A stretch of 64,000 bases of DNA from Bacillota bacterium (GTDB lineage Bacteria > Bacillota > JADQBR01): positions 1 to 64,000 of the forward strand of contig JADQBR010000015.1 in assembly GCA_016278515.1 (NCBI GenBank), in the 5' to 3' direction. The notes beneath the pieces were generated by a model. The model worked only from the letters and a program-made list of their open reading frames with translations, searched no databases and was not told the DNA's origin. The position numbers and the translations under genes were made by a program. Every line of letters starts with the position of its first letter. The first letter of the stretch is position 1. Of this stretch, positions 17,182 to 24,796 are shown one piece after another.

Positions 17182-17644
17182 TCTTCTTCACCTCACTTTT
17201 CCTGTAGGGAAAGTCAGTTTCATTAAAGTCTCTATCTGAAAAATGAAAAGACATTACAAGAATATAGCTGCCGCCACTGGCATGTTCTATGCTCACTAAT
17301 TCTACCCTTATTTTTATGTAAACATCTTCGTTTGAATATTGTCTCCCAAAGACCCGCATCTCAGACCTGTTAGGAAAACGAATATCTTTTACTGTTTCAA
17401 TATATTCTTCTACAGTCAAAAAAGCCAGCTCTCTTTTCAATACTTCCACTTCGTCTTCATCCGGAAAGAGCTGCGCGATTGTATATCTATTTGTGTATTT
17501 CTTATCTCGACTTTCATCAACTTGCCTGTTTTTTTGGAAATTAATATTAACATAGCTACTCTCTAGTGCATATTTTAGGTTGTCAAGATGGAACTGTACT
17601 TCAGACTTTGATTCTATCCTTTTCTTCTCATTCCCCTCTTTCAT
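17168..17644 (-). CDS. MqsR-like toxin (putative mRNA interferase)
   Basis: A 158-residue protein lying just ahead of the MqsA/Panacea antitoxin gene. Its middle and end follow the MqsR pattern: an N-terminal helix-strand segment (HLDNLKYALESSYVNINFQK), a loop before LTVEEYIETVKDI, and the strand pair VYIKIRVELV and YILVMSFHF, which parallel VYLKITV and VLIVSFK of E. coli MqsR. It is about 60 residues longer than MqsR. MqsR is a RelE/RNase SA-fold ribonuclease that cuts mRNA at GCU. The match here is by eye and remote; gene order and overlap support it. The ATG at 17644 has an AGGAG site ten bases upstream. Confidence 0.6.
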   Translation of the reverse strand: MKEGNEKKRIESKSEVQFHLDNLKYALESSYVNINFQKNRQVDESRDKKYTNRYTIAQLFPDEDEVEVLKRELAFLTVEEYIETVKDIRFPNRSEMRVFGRQYSNEDVYIKIRVELVSIEHASGGSYILVMSFHFSDRDFNETDFPYRKSEVKKNEEN

Positions 17645-17645
17645 G

Positions 17646-17675
17646 ATTATAACACTCCTTGCTATCCTCGGTCAA
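17646..17675 (-). promoter_or_regulatory. Sigma-A-like promoter overlapping the toxin start
   Basis: On the minus strand TTGACC (17675-17670) and TATAAT (17651-17646) are 18 bases apart. The -10 box ends one base before the toxin ATG, so a transcript from here would start inside the toxin gene. The AGGAG ribosome site lies between the two boxes. A further promoter upstream would be needed for a leader-bearing toxin message. Confidence 0.4.
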
Positions 17676-17817
17676 TACTTTTGGTATCAATTGATGCTGG
17701 TTATTATTTCCAAAACATTTATGAATTGATTTGCTTTAAAAAAAATATACATTAGTGTTGTATATCATCCATCGACACTTTCCAACAAAAGAATTGAACA
17801 AATTGCAACAAAAAGAA

Positions 17818-17864
17818 AACCCACCAAGTGGCCGGATAACTTCTATCAGCCTATTCAGTGGGTT
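17818..17864 (-). terminator. Possible terminator downstream of the metal ATPase
   Basis: AACCCAC (17818-17824) pairs with GTGGGTT (17858-17864) around a partly paired loop, and on the minus strand is followed by TTCTTTTTG. It could end transcription from the gene fragment or the P-type ATPase upstream on that strand. Confidence 0.45.
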
Positions 17865-17900
17865 GCTCTTAAACAGAATAATACTTCTGCTTTCTATTTT

Positions 17901-18002
17901 TTAAACATCAGGGAAAGTCCTTTTTAATCTTCCTGCTTCTAAAAGTGGGTACACTATGGATTCTCTAAAATGGGAGTCTGATATAAACATCATTTTGTTC
18001 AT
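17901..18002 (-). pseudogene. C-terminal fragment, AlbA_2/Fic-regulator-like
   Basis: A 33-codon frame from ATG 18002 to a stop at 17901 reads ISDSHFRESIVYPLLEAGRL followed by KRTFPDV. This resembles the extreme C-terminus of ATP-binding AlbA_2-type regulators and related proteins, which typically continue PLIEAGLLKMTIPDKP. No ribosome site is evident, and the rest of the gene is missing. The family call is by resemblance only. Confidence 0.35.
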
Positions 18003-18040
18003 AAGTTAAGTGCCACATAAGTTAAGTAAGTTAAGTGCCA
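18002..18040. repeat. Three direct repeats of TAAGTTAAG
   Basis: TAAGTTAAG occurs at 18002-18010, 18018-18026 and 18027-18035. The first and third are followed by TGCCA, giving a 14-base repeat. They lie between the metal ATPase stop and the gene fragment; function unknown. Confidence 0.6.
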
Positions 18041-18080
18041 AGCACCGCCTCTTGGCTAGGTTTTGAAATTGTAGCAGATG

Positions 18081-19994
18081 CTAAGTTTGCCGCTGGGAAG
18101 AAAACACCTTATCCCGGTAGTTCAATAACCGCATGGCATTAAGGATGACCAGCAGCACGCTGACTTCGTGCACCAACATGCCGGAAGCTAAAAACACAAC
18201 CCTTCCAAGCACTCCGCCTAAGAGTATTAACACAACCAGTACTGCAAAAACCACATTTTGCTTGATGTTTCTTAAGGTACTCCTACTAATGCCTATGGCA
18301 TATGGCAGCTTTGACAAATTGTCAGCCATTAGCGCAATGTCCGCAGTCTCGATGGCCACATCAGATCCGGCAACACCCATTGCAACACCTACATCCGCCG
18401 CTGCCAGCGCCGGGGCATCGTTAATCCCATCACCCACCATGGCCACTATTTCTCCCAATTGCTGCTGCTCGTGAATGACTTTAACCTTGTCTTCGGGCAG
18501 ACATTGGGCTCGGAATTCATCTATGCCTACTTGCTCGGCAATGGCCCGGGCGGTGCGCATATTGTCTCCCGTTAACATTAAAGTCTTTTTAATTCCCAAC
18601 TGCTTGAGCCGGTTGACTATCTGACGGGCGTCGTCTCTTAGCACATCAGCCACGGAAATATAACCGCGGATAGTTCCCGCTTCGCCCACAATCATCGCGG
18701 TGCGGCCGGAATTTTCTTCATGCTGCAGCAACTGCTCCAACCGGTCGTCAATTTGATAATTATTTTCCTGCAGTAATTCCCTATTTCCGATAATTAGCTG
18801 CTGTCCATTAACATTTGCTTTGACGCCTCTCCCGGGAATAGCCTGAAAATTTTCAGCCTTTGGTAGGTTATCAGACGCTGCGTTCGCAATAGCCTGCGCC
18901 AACGGATGTTCAGACATTTTTTCAGCTGCTCCGGCCAAATTTAATAGTTCTTCCTCAGTGCCAACTAGGGCATGAACCTTGATAACGCGCGGTTTGCCAT
19001 AGGTTAGCGTGCCTGTTTTATCAAAGGCGATAGCGGTAATTTTACCCGCTCTTTCCAAATGTTCTCCACCTTTGATAAGCACAGCGTTTTTAGCGGCATT
19101 ACCGGTGCCGGCGACGATGGATACGGGAGTGGCGATGACCAAGGCCCCGGGGCATGCAATCACCAAAAAGGTTAGCGCCAATGGCGTATCTTTAGTCCAT
19201 AAAAATATGCCCAATGCCAGCAACATAATTCCAGGCGTATAGTAACGGGCAAATCGTTCCAGAAACTCTTGGGTCGGGGCTTTATCTTCCTGAGCTTCTT
19301 CAACCAGTTCGATAATTTTAGCGAAAGTTGTATCATCGCCGGTTTTTTCCGCAACAATTTCTAAGTACCCGGTTTCGTTGATGCTGCCTCCGAACACCGA
19401 TGCCCCGATTTGTTTGTCAACCGGCATAGATTCACCTGTGATAGCCGCCTCATTTACTGCGCCGTGACCGGTGCTAACCGAACCATCCACCGAAATTTTT
19501 TCACCCGGGCGCACCAACACAATTTCCCCCACTACAACTTCTTCCGCAGGCACCTCTATTTCTTTGTTATTTCTGGTTACCCGCGCCGTTTGGGGCGCCA
19601 ACTCCATCAGCTCGCGCAATGCATTGCGTGTTTTATCCATAGTCTTGGCCTCTAAATAACTGCCGAAGGAAAATAAGAAAGTTACGGCGGCAGCTTCCCA
19701 ATACTCGCCAATCACAATTGCGCCTACAGACGCCATGGTTACCAAAGCCGGTATTCCTAATACCCTAAACCGCAGCGCATGGTAAGCATTGAGCGCAATC
19801 TTATAGCCTGCTATCACCGCGGCGGTTAGCATCAACCACTTAAAAGGGGCTTCACCCCAATTGAGTAAGTACGCCAACCAACCAATGGCTATTAAGAGAG
19901 CGGACACAACAGCAACAGTTTGTTTTTCATACTCCTTGAAAAAATCAATTAATTGCGCAATTCCCCCGAAACGAGCTTTAGTATTTTCGTTCAT
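18081..19994 (-). CDS. P1B-type heavy-metal ATPase with a CPG motif
   Basis: A metal-exporting P-type ATPase of about 637 residues. Present are the actuator motif TGES, the phosphorylated Asp in DKTGTLTYG near residue 325, the HP dipeptide (SEHPLAQAIA), ATP-binding GRGV, and hinge MVGDGINDAPALAAADVG. The metal-site helix reads VIACPGALVIATP, so the usual CPC of Zn/Cd/Cu pumps is CPG here, near residue 281. No N-terminal HMA domain is built in; one is encoded separately just upstream. The ATG at 19994 with an AGGAG site is preferred to a start 12 codons earlier. The C-terminal helix pair resembles the CadA/ZntA branch (ASGMLVHEVSVLLVILNAMR). Metal specificity is uncertain. Confidence 0.88.
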   Translation of the reverse strand: MNENTKARFGGIAQLIDFFKEYEKQTVAVVSALLIAIGWLAYLLNWGEAPFKWLMLTAAVIAGYKIALNAYHALRFRVLGIPALVTMASVGAIVIGEYWEAAAVTFLFSFGSYLEAKTMDKTRNALRELMELAPQTARVTRNNKEIEVPAEEVVVGEIVLVRPGEKISVDGSVSTGHGAVNEAAITGESMPVDKQIGASVFGGSINETGYLEIVAEKTGDDTTFAKIIELVEEAQEDKAPTQEFLERFARYYTPGIMLLALGIFLWTKDTPLALTFLVIACPGALVIATPVSIVAGTGNAAKNAVLIKGGEHLERAGKITAIAFDKTGTLTYGKPRVIKVHALVGTEEELLNLAGAAEKMSEHPLAQAIANAASDNLPKAENFQAIPGRGVKANVNGQQLIIGNRELLQENNYQIDDRLEQLLQHEENSGRTAMIVGEAGTIRGYISVADVLRDDARQIVNRLKQLGIKKTLMLTGDNMRTARAIAEQVGIDEFRAQCLPEDKVKVIHEQQQLGEIVAMVGDGINDAPALAAADVGVAMGVAGSDVAIETADIALMADNLSKLPYAIGISRSTLRNIKQNVVFAVLVVLILLGGVLGRVVFLASGMLVHEVSVLLVILNAMRLLNYRDKVFSSQRQT

Positions 19995-20059
19995 TTTAAC
20001 CACTCCTCGCAACCCCTCATCACTCAACAAATCCCAACCCGCCCTAAGGCGGAGCTTGG

Positions 20060-20269
20060 TTAGGAAATAACTTTATATCCTACTTTTTCAATAATGTCGA
20101 TAATTTTTTCCTGGTCAATGGCCTCGGCATCGTACTCGACTTTCGCCTTACTTGTGGCGTAAAATACTTTTGCCTTATGAACACCATCGGTTTTCTCCAG
20201 TATTTGTCCGATTTTCTGGGCGCAGTCCGGGCAGGCCAAATCCTTTAACATAAGAGTAACTTTTTTCAT
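20060..20269 (-). CDS. Stand-alone HMA metal-binding protein
   Basis: A 69-residue heavy-metal-associated domain with the ferredoxin-like pattern and a CPDC metal site (LKDLACPDCAQKIGQILE) in place of the usual MxCxxC. It likely delivers metal to, or regulates, the P-type ATPase encoded 65 bases downstream, which lacks its own HMA domain. The ATG at 20269 is 8 bases after GGAGG; a GTG two codons upstream overlaps less well. Confidence 0.85.
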   Translation of the reverse strand: MKKVTLMLKDLACPDCAQKIGQILEKTDGVHKAKVFYATSKAKVEYDAEAIDQEKIIDIIEKVGYKVIS

Positions 20270-20494
20270 TCTCACTACCTCCTTAAAATTTATTTTGCTT
20301 TATCTCAATTTCCAGTATAAAGCAGTAAGGATAACAAAACCGTGATATAAATCAATAAAAACTGAGAGAATTTAACGTTTTGGCTTATGAATCCCCTTCG
20401 GGGGTAAAAATTCACAAATATTTCACAACTCAAAAAGATGAAAATATGATATTATATTGTAAAATAAAGCACTCGGTTTTTGGGGGGATAAAAA

Positions 20495-20899
20495 ATGACC
20501 AAAAAGATTTCAGTATTAGTTTTGCTTGTGGCCTCGCTATTTCTTTTATCTGCTTGCGGTAGTGGAATTGGGGAACAAAACAAAGCTGTTTCTATTGTTA
20601 AAAATGGAAAACTGGACTCCGGTAAAACAATCGGGAAAGTATTTGATAAGGTTTCCGATGATAAAGCCCATGTACAGTGGTTGGCTTTTAAACCGGATGA
20701 TACAGAATATGGTCGCGCTCCCGCCGGTAGTGAGAGCATGTATGCTGTTGACGTTAATGTCAACATGAGCAGCGGCGCCGTGATAAGGGTGCAGTTTTCC
20801 ACAGATATAGAAAAGGAGACGTACGAGCTTAATTATATTGACGTCAATGGTCAACCCGCGGAAGCAGATTTAGAAACCGTTTTAAATGGGGGACTTTAA
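20495..20899 (+). CDS. Small lipoprotein of unknown function
   Basis: A 134-residue protein with a lipoprotein signal peptide (LFLLSACGS, acylated Cys near 21) and a compact domain containing GKTIGKVFDKVSDDKAHVQW, which resembles the repeat-like fold of small secreted proteins that use a 'tvG..fd' motif. The start at 20495 has GGGGG upstream. It stands alone and has its own terminator. I do not recognise the family. Confidence 0.75.
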   Translation: MTKKISVLVLLVASLFLLSACGSGIGEQNKAVSIVKNGKLDSGKTIGKVFDKVSDDKAHVQWLAFKPDDTEYGRAPAGSESMYAVDVNVNMSSGAVIRVQFSTDIEKETYELNYIDVNGQPAEADLETVLNGGL

Positions 20900-20912
20900 A
20901 AAGCTTAAAGGC

Positions 20913-20953
20913 AGCAACGCCCTTGGCAACGTACCGGGGGTGTTGTTTTATTT
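20913..20953 (+). terminator. Terminator of the lipoprotein gene
   Basis: A stem of about 8-10 bp including G-T pairs (20913-20922 with 20938-20947) followed by TTTTATTTTTT. Confidence 0.75.
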
Positions 20954-20998
20954 TTTCCATAGATTACCAGCTATTTTTTTCGGCACTCCCCCAAGTAT

Positions 20999-21026
20999 TT
21001 GTAGAATTATGTCGAATAGTTATAAT
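20999..21026 (+). promoter_or_regulatory. Sigma-A promoter of the CAP-domain gene
   Basis: TTGTAG (20999-21004), 16 bases, then TATAAT (21021-21026), 30 bases before the start codon. Confidence 0.55.
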
Positions 21027-21055
21027 AATAGTTATCTTACGAGGGAGGAACTCTA

Positions 21056-21931
21056 ATGCAGTTAATTAATCGATACATTTCTATTTTTGTGATTATTATA
21101 TCAGTCACCTTAATATCTGTTTTACCAACACATGCCGGCACCAGCACAAGTAATAACCGAATAGTAATAACCGTTAACGACAATATAGTTGCAAGTAACA
21201 TACCGCCTTACATTAATTCCGACAATAGAACCATGGTCCCTATTCGATTTATTGCGGAGGCTTTACATAGTGAGGTAAGTTGGGATGAGGCCAGTAAAAA
21301 GGTTACTGTGAAAAGAGATGGCAATATTGTTAACATATGGCTTGATAAATACACTTACACTGTCAACAATGTGTCTCATAAGATGGATACAAAACCAACA
21401 TTGATTGACCCTCCCGGCAGAACGTTTATCCCTCTCCGTTTTGCGGCAGAAGCATTGGGGGCTAATGTCGAATGGATTACCCAAGGCAATATCAATTATG
21501 TTAGGGTAAATGATAATACGTACGAACCAACATCACAACAAAATACAGAAATGACTGCTGAAGAACAGCAAATGATAAACCTGGTTAATCATGAAAGGAC
21601 CTCTCGGGGACTAGCTCCATTAAAAGTATCTATGGAGCTAGTGAAGATTGCACGGCTTAAGAGTCAGGACATGATAGTCAATAGCTATTTTGCACATCAA
21701 TCGCCAACTTATGGCTCCCCTTTTGAAATGATGAAACAGTTTGGTATTAGTTTTTCTTATGCAGCGGAAAATCTAGCGGGGGCACCCCAAGTTGGTACTG
21801 CCCATACAAATCTAATGGACAGCAGTGGGCACCGTGCTAATATATTGAATTCTAATTATACTTCCATTGGGATAGGCATAGTGGATGGTGGAAAGTACGG
21901 TAAAATGTTTACCCAACATTTTACCCGATAG
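21056..21931 (+). CDS. Secreted protein: copper amine oxidase N-like domain plus CAP domain
   Basis: A 291-residue exported protein. After a signal peptide come stalk-type repeats of the copper amine oxidase N-terminal family (RTMVPIRFIAEALHSEVSWD and RTFIPLRFAAEALGANVEW), usually cell-wall or surface associated. The C-terminal half is a CAP/SCP domain of the bacterial YkwD type: LVNHERTSRGLAPLK, the His of FAHQSP, AENLAG and SSGHRANILNSNYTSIGIG. The last codon and the stop lie inside the structured repeat that starts at 21925. Function unknown; spore-coat and wall roles are known for relatives. Confidence 0.88.
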   Translation: MQLINRYISIFVIIISVTLISVLPTHAGTSTSNNRIVITVNDNIVASNIPPYINSDNRTMVPIRFIAEALHSEVSWDEASKKVTVKRDGNIVNIWLDKYTYTVNNVSHKMDTKPTLIDPPGRTFIPLRFAAEALGANVEWITQGNINYVRVNDNTYEPTSQQNTEMTAEEQQMINLVNHERTSRGLAPLKVSMELVKIARLKSQDMIVNSYFAHQSPTYGSPFEMMKQFGISFSYAAENLAGAPQVGTAHTNLMDSSGHRANILNSNYTSIGIGIVDGGKYGKMFTQHFTR

Positions 21932-22109
21932 CTAACCGCCACTAATTCCCCAGTTAAGGAATGGGGACACACCTGCTGAAGATAGGGTTAATCTTTGAGG
22001 GCAGGAATGTCCCCGATGTAAAAGGGGATAAGTGGTGCTAAGCTCCTGGATAGGCTTAACTAAACATCAGATGGGTAAAAAACCCCACCTGATGCAAGTT
22101 TTCGCTTTA
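21925..22109 (+). repeat. Structured dispersed repeat, copy 1
   Basis: This 185-base segment is repeated in inverse orientation at 43588-43775 with roughly 85-90% identity by eye. It can fold into a closed RNA-like structure: an outer stem joining GCCACT near the start to AGTGG near base 110; an inner stem GGGGACA ... TGTCCCC extended by CTGC with GCAG; a small AAGC/GCTT hairpin; and a 3' hairpin CATCAGATGGG with its complement. It begins two codons before the end of the CAP-domain gene and supplies its TAG stop. No protein is encoded. The following 213 bases to 22322 show nothing I can name. Confidence 0.85.
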
Positions 22110-22322
22110 TAGGTAACTAGGGCCGCACTTTCACCTTAAGATGCTTTACTATATGCACATTCCTATATTTATTTGTTCTTCACTTACCTCCCTAAACTCT
22201 CATTTTCCCACTTATTTCTAGCTATTCGATTGTTTTCTCATTATGCGCAAAATGAAAGCGAAAGTCTTACAAACTCTCCCGACAAAGCTAGGGGTTAACA
22301 TCCTTTGCTGCAGTGGTTTGGT

Positions 22323-22910
22323 CTATTGAATTCTAATAAGCAGCGGAACTAATCTGCCCCGCAGTTCACGGGCTACGTTTTCAGCTAAAACTCTATATAC
22401 CCCAGGGCCTACCTGTCTTCCTCTGTTAGTTATTTGGTCCCAATTTGCCCTAAATATTTGAGTTTCACCCGGTCGCAAAGTTATTTTCTGTGAAACTTGC
22501 GTAAACACTCTATCATCAGACCATTGCCAAATGATGGGTCCGCTGTAACCTCTTCTGACATAAAAATCAAATCTTTGACCTGTATTGTAAGTTACCGTGA
22601 TGGGCCTGGAAGAGACGTTGATTTTTACCAGCATCAGCCGTACCGGTTGGTCACGAAAATAATACATCCTATCCGTAGACAAAACATACAAAATCCCATT
22701 TACTAAACGCGAGCTAAAGTTTCGTACAGGTCTAGGTGAGGATACTGTAGGCGGTATCATGGGAATGGGAATTCGTATTATTGCTCTAGCACGTATTTGG
22801 TCAGGGCTTGAAATACTGTTTATCTCCATAATCTCTGGTACTGAAACACTATAATGCCTGGCAATACTTTCCAAATTTTCCCCAGGCAGTACTTCGTGGG
22901 TGATGTGCAA
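22323..22910 (-). CDS. LysM and BsuPI-domain protein
   Basis: A protein of about 195 residues with an N-terminal LysM domain (HEVLPGENLESIARHYSVSV, then IMEINSI) for peptidoglycan or spore-wall binding, and a C-terminal BsuPI intracellular proteinase inhibitor domain (VTYNTGQRFDFYVR, WQWSDDRVFTQ, ITLRPGETQIF). The start is taken as TTG at 22910, 7 bases after GGAGG; an ATG 14 codons upstream has no such site. No signal peptide is seen, which fits a spore-associated protein made in the mother cell. This domain pairing is common in Clostridia. Confidence 0.85.
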   Translation of the reverse strand: MHITHEVLPGENLESIARHYSVSVPEIMEINSISSPDQIRARAIIRIPIPMIPPTVSSPRPVRNFSSRLVNGILYVLSTDRMYYFRDQPVRLMLVKINVSSRPITVTYNTGQRFDFYVRRGYSGPIIWQWSDDRVFTQVSQKITLRPGETQIFRANWDQITNRGRQVGPGVYRVLAENVARELRGRLVPLLIRIQ

Positions 22911-23125
22911 TGAAATACCTCCTTTACAACTTTTACTATAATATATGCACAATAGAACATGGACGTACCTAATGTGGACAATATTATGTCGAAAGGTGTC
23001 AGCCTGAGGAAGTATTAAACCTTAAATAAAGTAAATAAATTGATCCTATATTTAGCATTGTTTACATTGTTCTTTACCAAAAGGGCAAAATATACAGTAG
23101 GCAGATTTCTGAAAGGGGCATTGCC

Positions 23126-23677
23126 GTGTTTAAATTAGAACAAAGGCAGGAATTCATCAGAGGGTCTTTAGCCGGGGCCATTGGTGCTACAGTTAAATAT
23201 GGTTTTAATGAACTGATGCAAGCAGTCAACTTGGCCAAATATGATAACAATGCCACTGCAATCACAGTCATCATGAAAGGCTATGAACATAACCTGGCAT
23301 TTTGGTTATTCGGGTTTATGACAGCTTTAATAATCGGCGCCTTTTTCGGAGTAATCATTGCATTTATGTTTTCTTATATCTTAACCGAAGAACATTACAT
23401 AATTAAGGCAGTCGGGGTGGGAGCGGGCATTTGGTTATTTAATTTTGGCATAACCGCTAGAATATTCCACTACCCCGCAGACATAACGTGGCATTTAGGC
23501 GATGTAGTAACGATGCTGCTCAGTCTCATTCTTTACAGCGTAATAACTGTCTATTCCTTAAAAGTGATGGGTTTTTTCCAAACCGAAAATCAGGTGGCAG
23601 AACGGGAACAACCTGTGAAAGTCTCAAAAGAATACAATAATATAGATAGACAGCCAATGAGAAAACCAAGGGATTGA
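23126..23677 (+). CDS. Four-helix membrane protein, paralogue of the one at 32230
   Basis: A 183-residue protein with about four membrane helices between residues 12 and 150 and a charged cytoplasmic tail. It starts at GTG 23126 after GAAAGGGG. Its layout (GSLAGAIGATVKYGFN at the N-terminus, a long second helix after a loop, AVGVGAGIWLFNFGI) parallels the protein encoded at 32230-32859, so the two form a paralogous pair of unknown role. I do not recognise a named family. Confidence 0.75.
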   Translation: MFKLEQRQEFIRGSLAGAIGATVKYGFNELMQAVNLAKYDNNATAITVIMKGYEHNLAFWLFGFMTALIIGAFFGVIIAFMFSYILTEEHYIIKAVGVGAGIWLFNFGITARIFHYPADITWHLGDVVTMLLSLILYSVITVYSLKVMGFFQTENQVAEREQPVKVSKEYNNIDRQPMRKPRD

Positions 23678-23740
23678 GGCCGAAGTTGAGGATGAGGGGG
23701 GGAGGAAAAACAAACTAAAAAAACCTATAAAATTAAAACA

Positions 23741-23768
23741 TTAAGGAGACCAAAGTTGGTCTCCTTAA
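23741..23768 (-). terminator. Terminator between convergent genes
   Basis: A perfect 12-bp stem (23741-23752 with 23757-23768), followed on the minus strand by TGTTTTAATTTTATAGG and a T-rich run. It mainly serves the minus-strand gene at 23801. Confidence 0.8.
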
Positions 23769-23800
23769 TTCTAATCCATACTCGAAGAAATCTTTACTAT

Positions 23801-24640
23801 CTATTTTAACCAATCAGGTAATTCATCCACCTGGCGCCCTTGATAGCGGCATCTAATATAACGGCATGTTTTGCAAATACCTTTGTTAGCAGGGACAGCA
23901 GGTTCGCCTTTAATTTCGTTTTCGATAAAGTCAATAGTTCTTTCAACTGCTTCTTCGCTGCCTTCAACTGCTAAGACTACGGCGCCCTCGTTACCGCCAA
24001 CCCCGCCTGAGGCTACATGTGTCGCCTTAACGCCAAATAATATATCCAGCGCTTCTATCTCAGTTACAACGATTGAATTGGTAATACAATAAATTCCGAA
24101 ATCTGCACCGAGAGAGTGATCAATGCGATGGGCGCCTACGGCAGCCGCGGCTTCTTTGACGGAAGGAACTAATTTTTCCAGGCCCACCGGCGTGATATAT
24201 TTAAGTCCTTGAGAAGTTACGGTGCCTATTATTTTAGGGATGGTGCCTCCATCGAATCCAGCGGTAACAACTCCCACGTTGCCTTGTGTATCTACTGCAT
24301 TTGCACCTTTAATGACTATAGTTTCTTTGTGAAAGTCTTGAAATGCTTCCGGTATAGTCTTATCAACCGGACTGCCTTTATGTAAAATGTTCGGAAAAGG
24401 CTTTCTTGCGTCGGGATCAGTAATACATAGCACACCATTAGTGCTTGTACCGACGGTGGCACGGTGGGGTTCAAAATCCCTTGTTCCCAATATTTCCTGG
24501 GCCACATACCCATTTGTAGTGCCTCCAGCTAAAATTATATACGCGTTTTCTTTGGCTTGCTTCACTTCCTCCATGGACGCTACCCCTTTAGCTAGCAAAC
24601 GCTTGGATTCAGCTGACTTAAGTGTAAAAACTACTTTCAT
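23801..24640 (-). CDS. Conserved protein of unknown function, ISOCOT-like
   Basis: A 279-residue soluble protein. The N-terminal half (FTLKSAESKRLLAKGVA, ILAGGTTNGYVAQEILG) looks like a sugar-isomerase/CoA-transferase-type (ISOCOT) fold with a glycine-rich loop; a middle segment IKGANAVDTQGNVGVVTAGF and GLEKLVPSVKEAA recalls the same fold. The C-terminus carries CKTCRYIRCRY, a possible three-cysteine metal site. No catalytic assignment is possible. It is monocistronic with its own terminator. Confidence 0.65.
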   Translation of the reverse strand: MKVVFTLKSAESKRLLAKGVASMEEVKQAKENAYIILAGGTTNGYVAQEILGTRDFEPHRATVGTSTNGVLCITDPDARKPFPNILHKGSPVDKTIPEAFQDFHKETIVIKGANAVDTQGNVGVVTAGFDGGTIPKIIGTVTSQGLKYITPVGLEKLVPSVKEAAAAVGAHRIDHSLGADFGIYCITNSIVVTEIEALDILFGVKATHVASGGVGGNEGAVVLAVEGSEEAVERTIDFIENEIKGEPAVPANKGICKTCRYIRCRYQGRQVDELPDWLK

Positions 24641-24724
24641 TAAACAATTCCCCTCTCATTAATAGTTCCATCTCATACTTAGTTTCTCTAAAAATTAAGG
24701 GAAATCCTTCTACGAATTTTTATA

Positions 24725-24753
24725 TTGGTATAAATCTAGACAATTGTTATAAT
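24725..24753 (+). promoter_or_regulatory. Sigma-A promoter of the transporter gene
   Basis: TTGGTA (24725-24730), 17 bases, then TATAAT (24748-24753), 44 bases before the start codon. Confidence 0.6.
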
Positions 24754-24796
24754 AAAGGGTATGTAAGAAATATTATCAAGACGAGGCGAATTTGAC

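Noticed and set aside
21925-22109. Copy of a group II intron or HEARO/omegaRNA
   Set aside because: No domain V-like hairpin with catalytic triad, no adjacent IscB, TnpB or reverse transcriptase; resemblance is only that all are structured and mobile.
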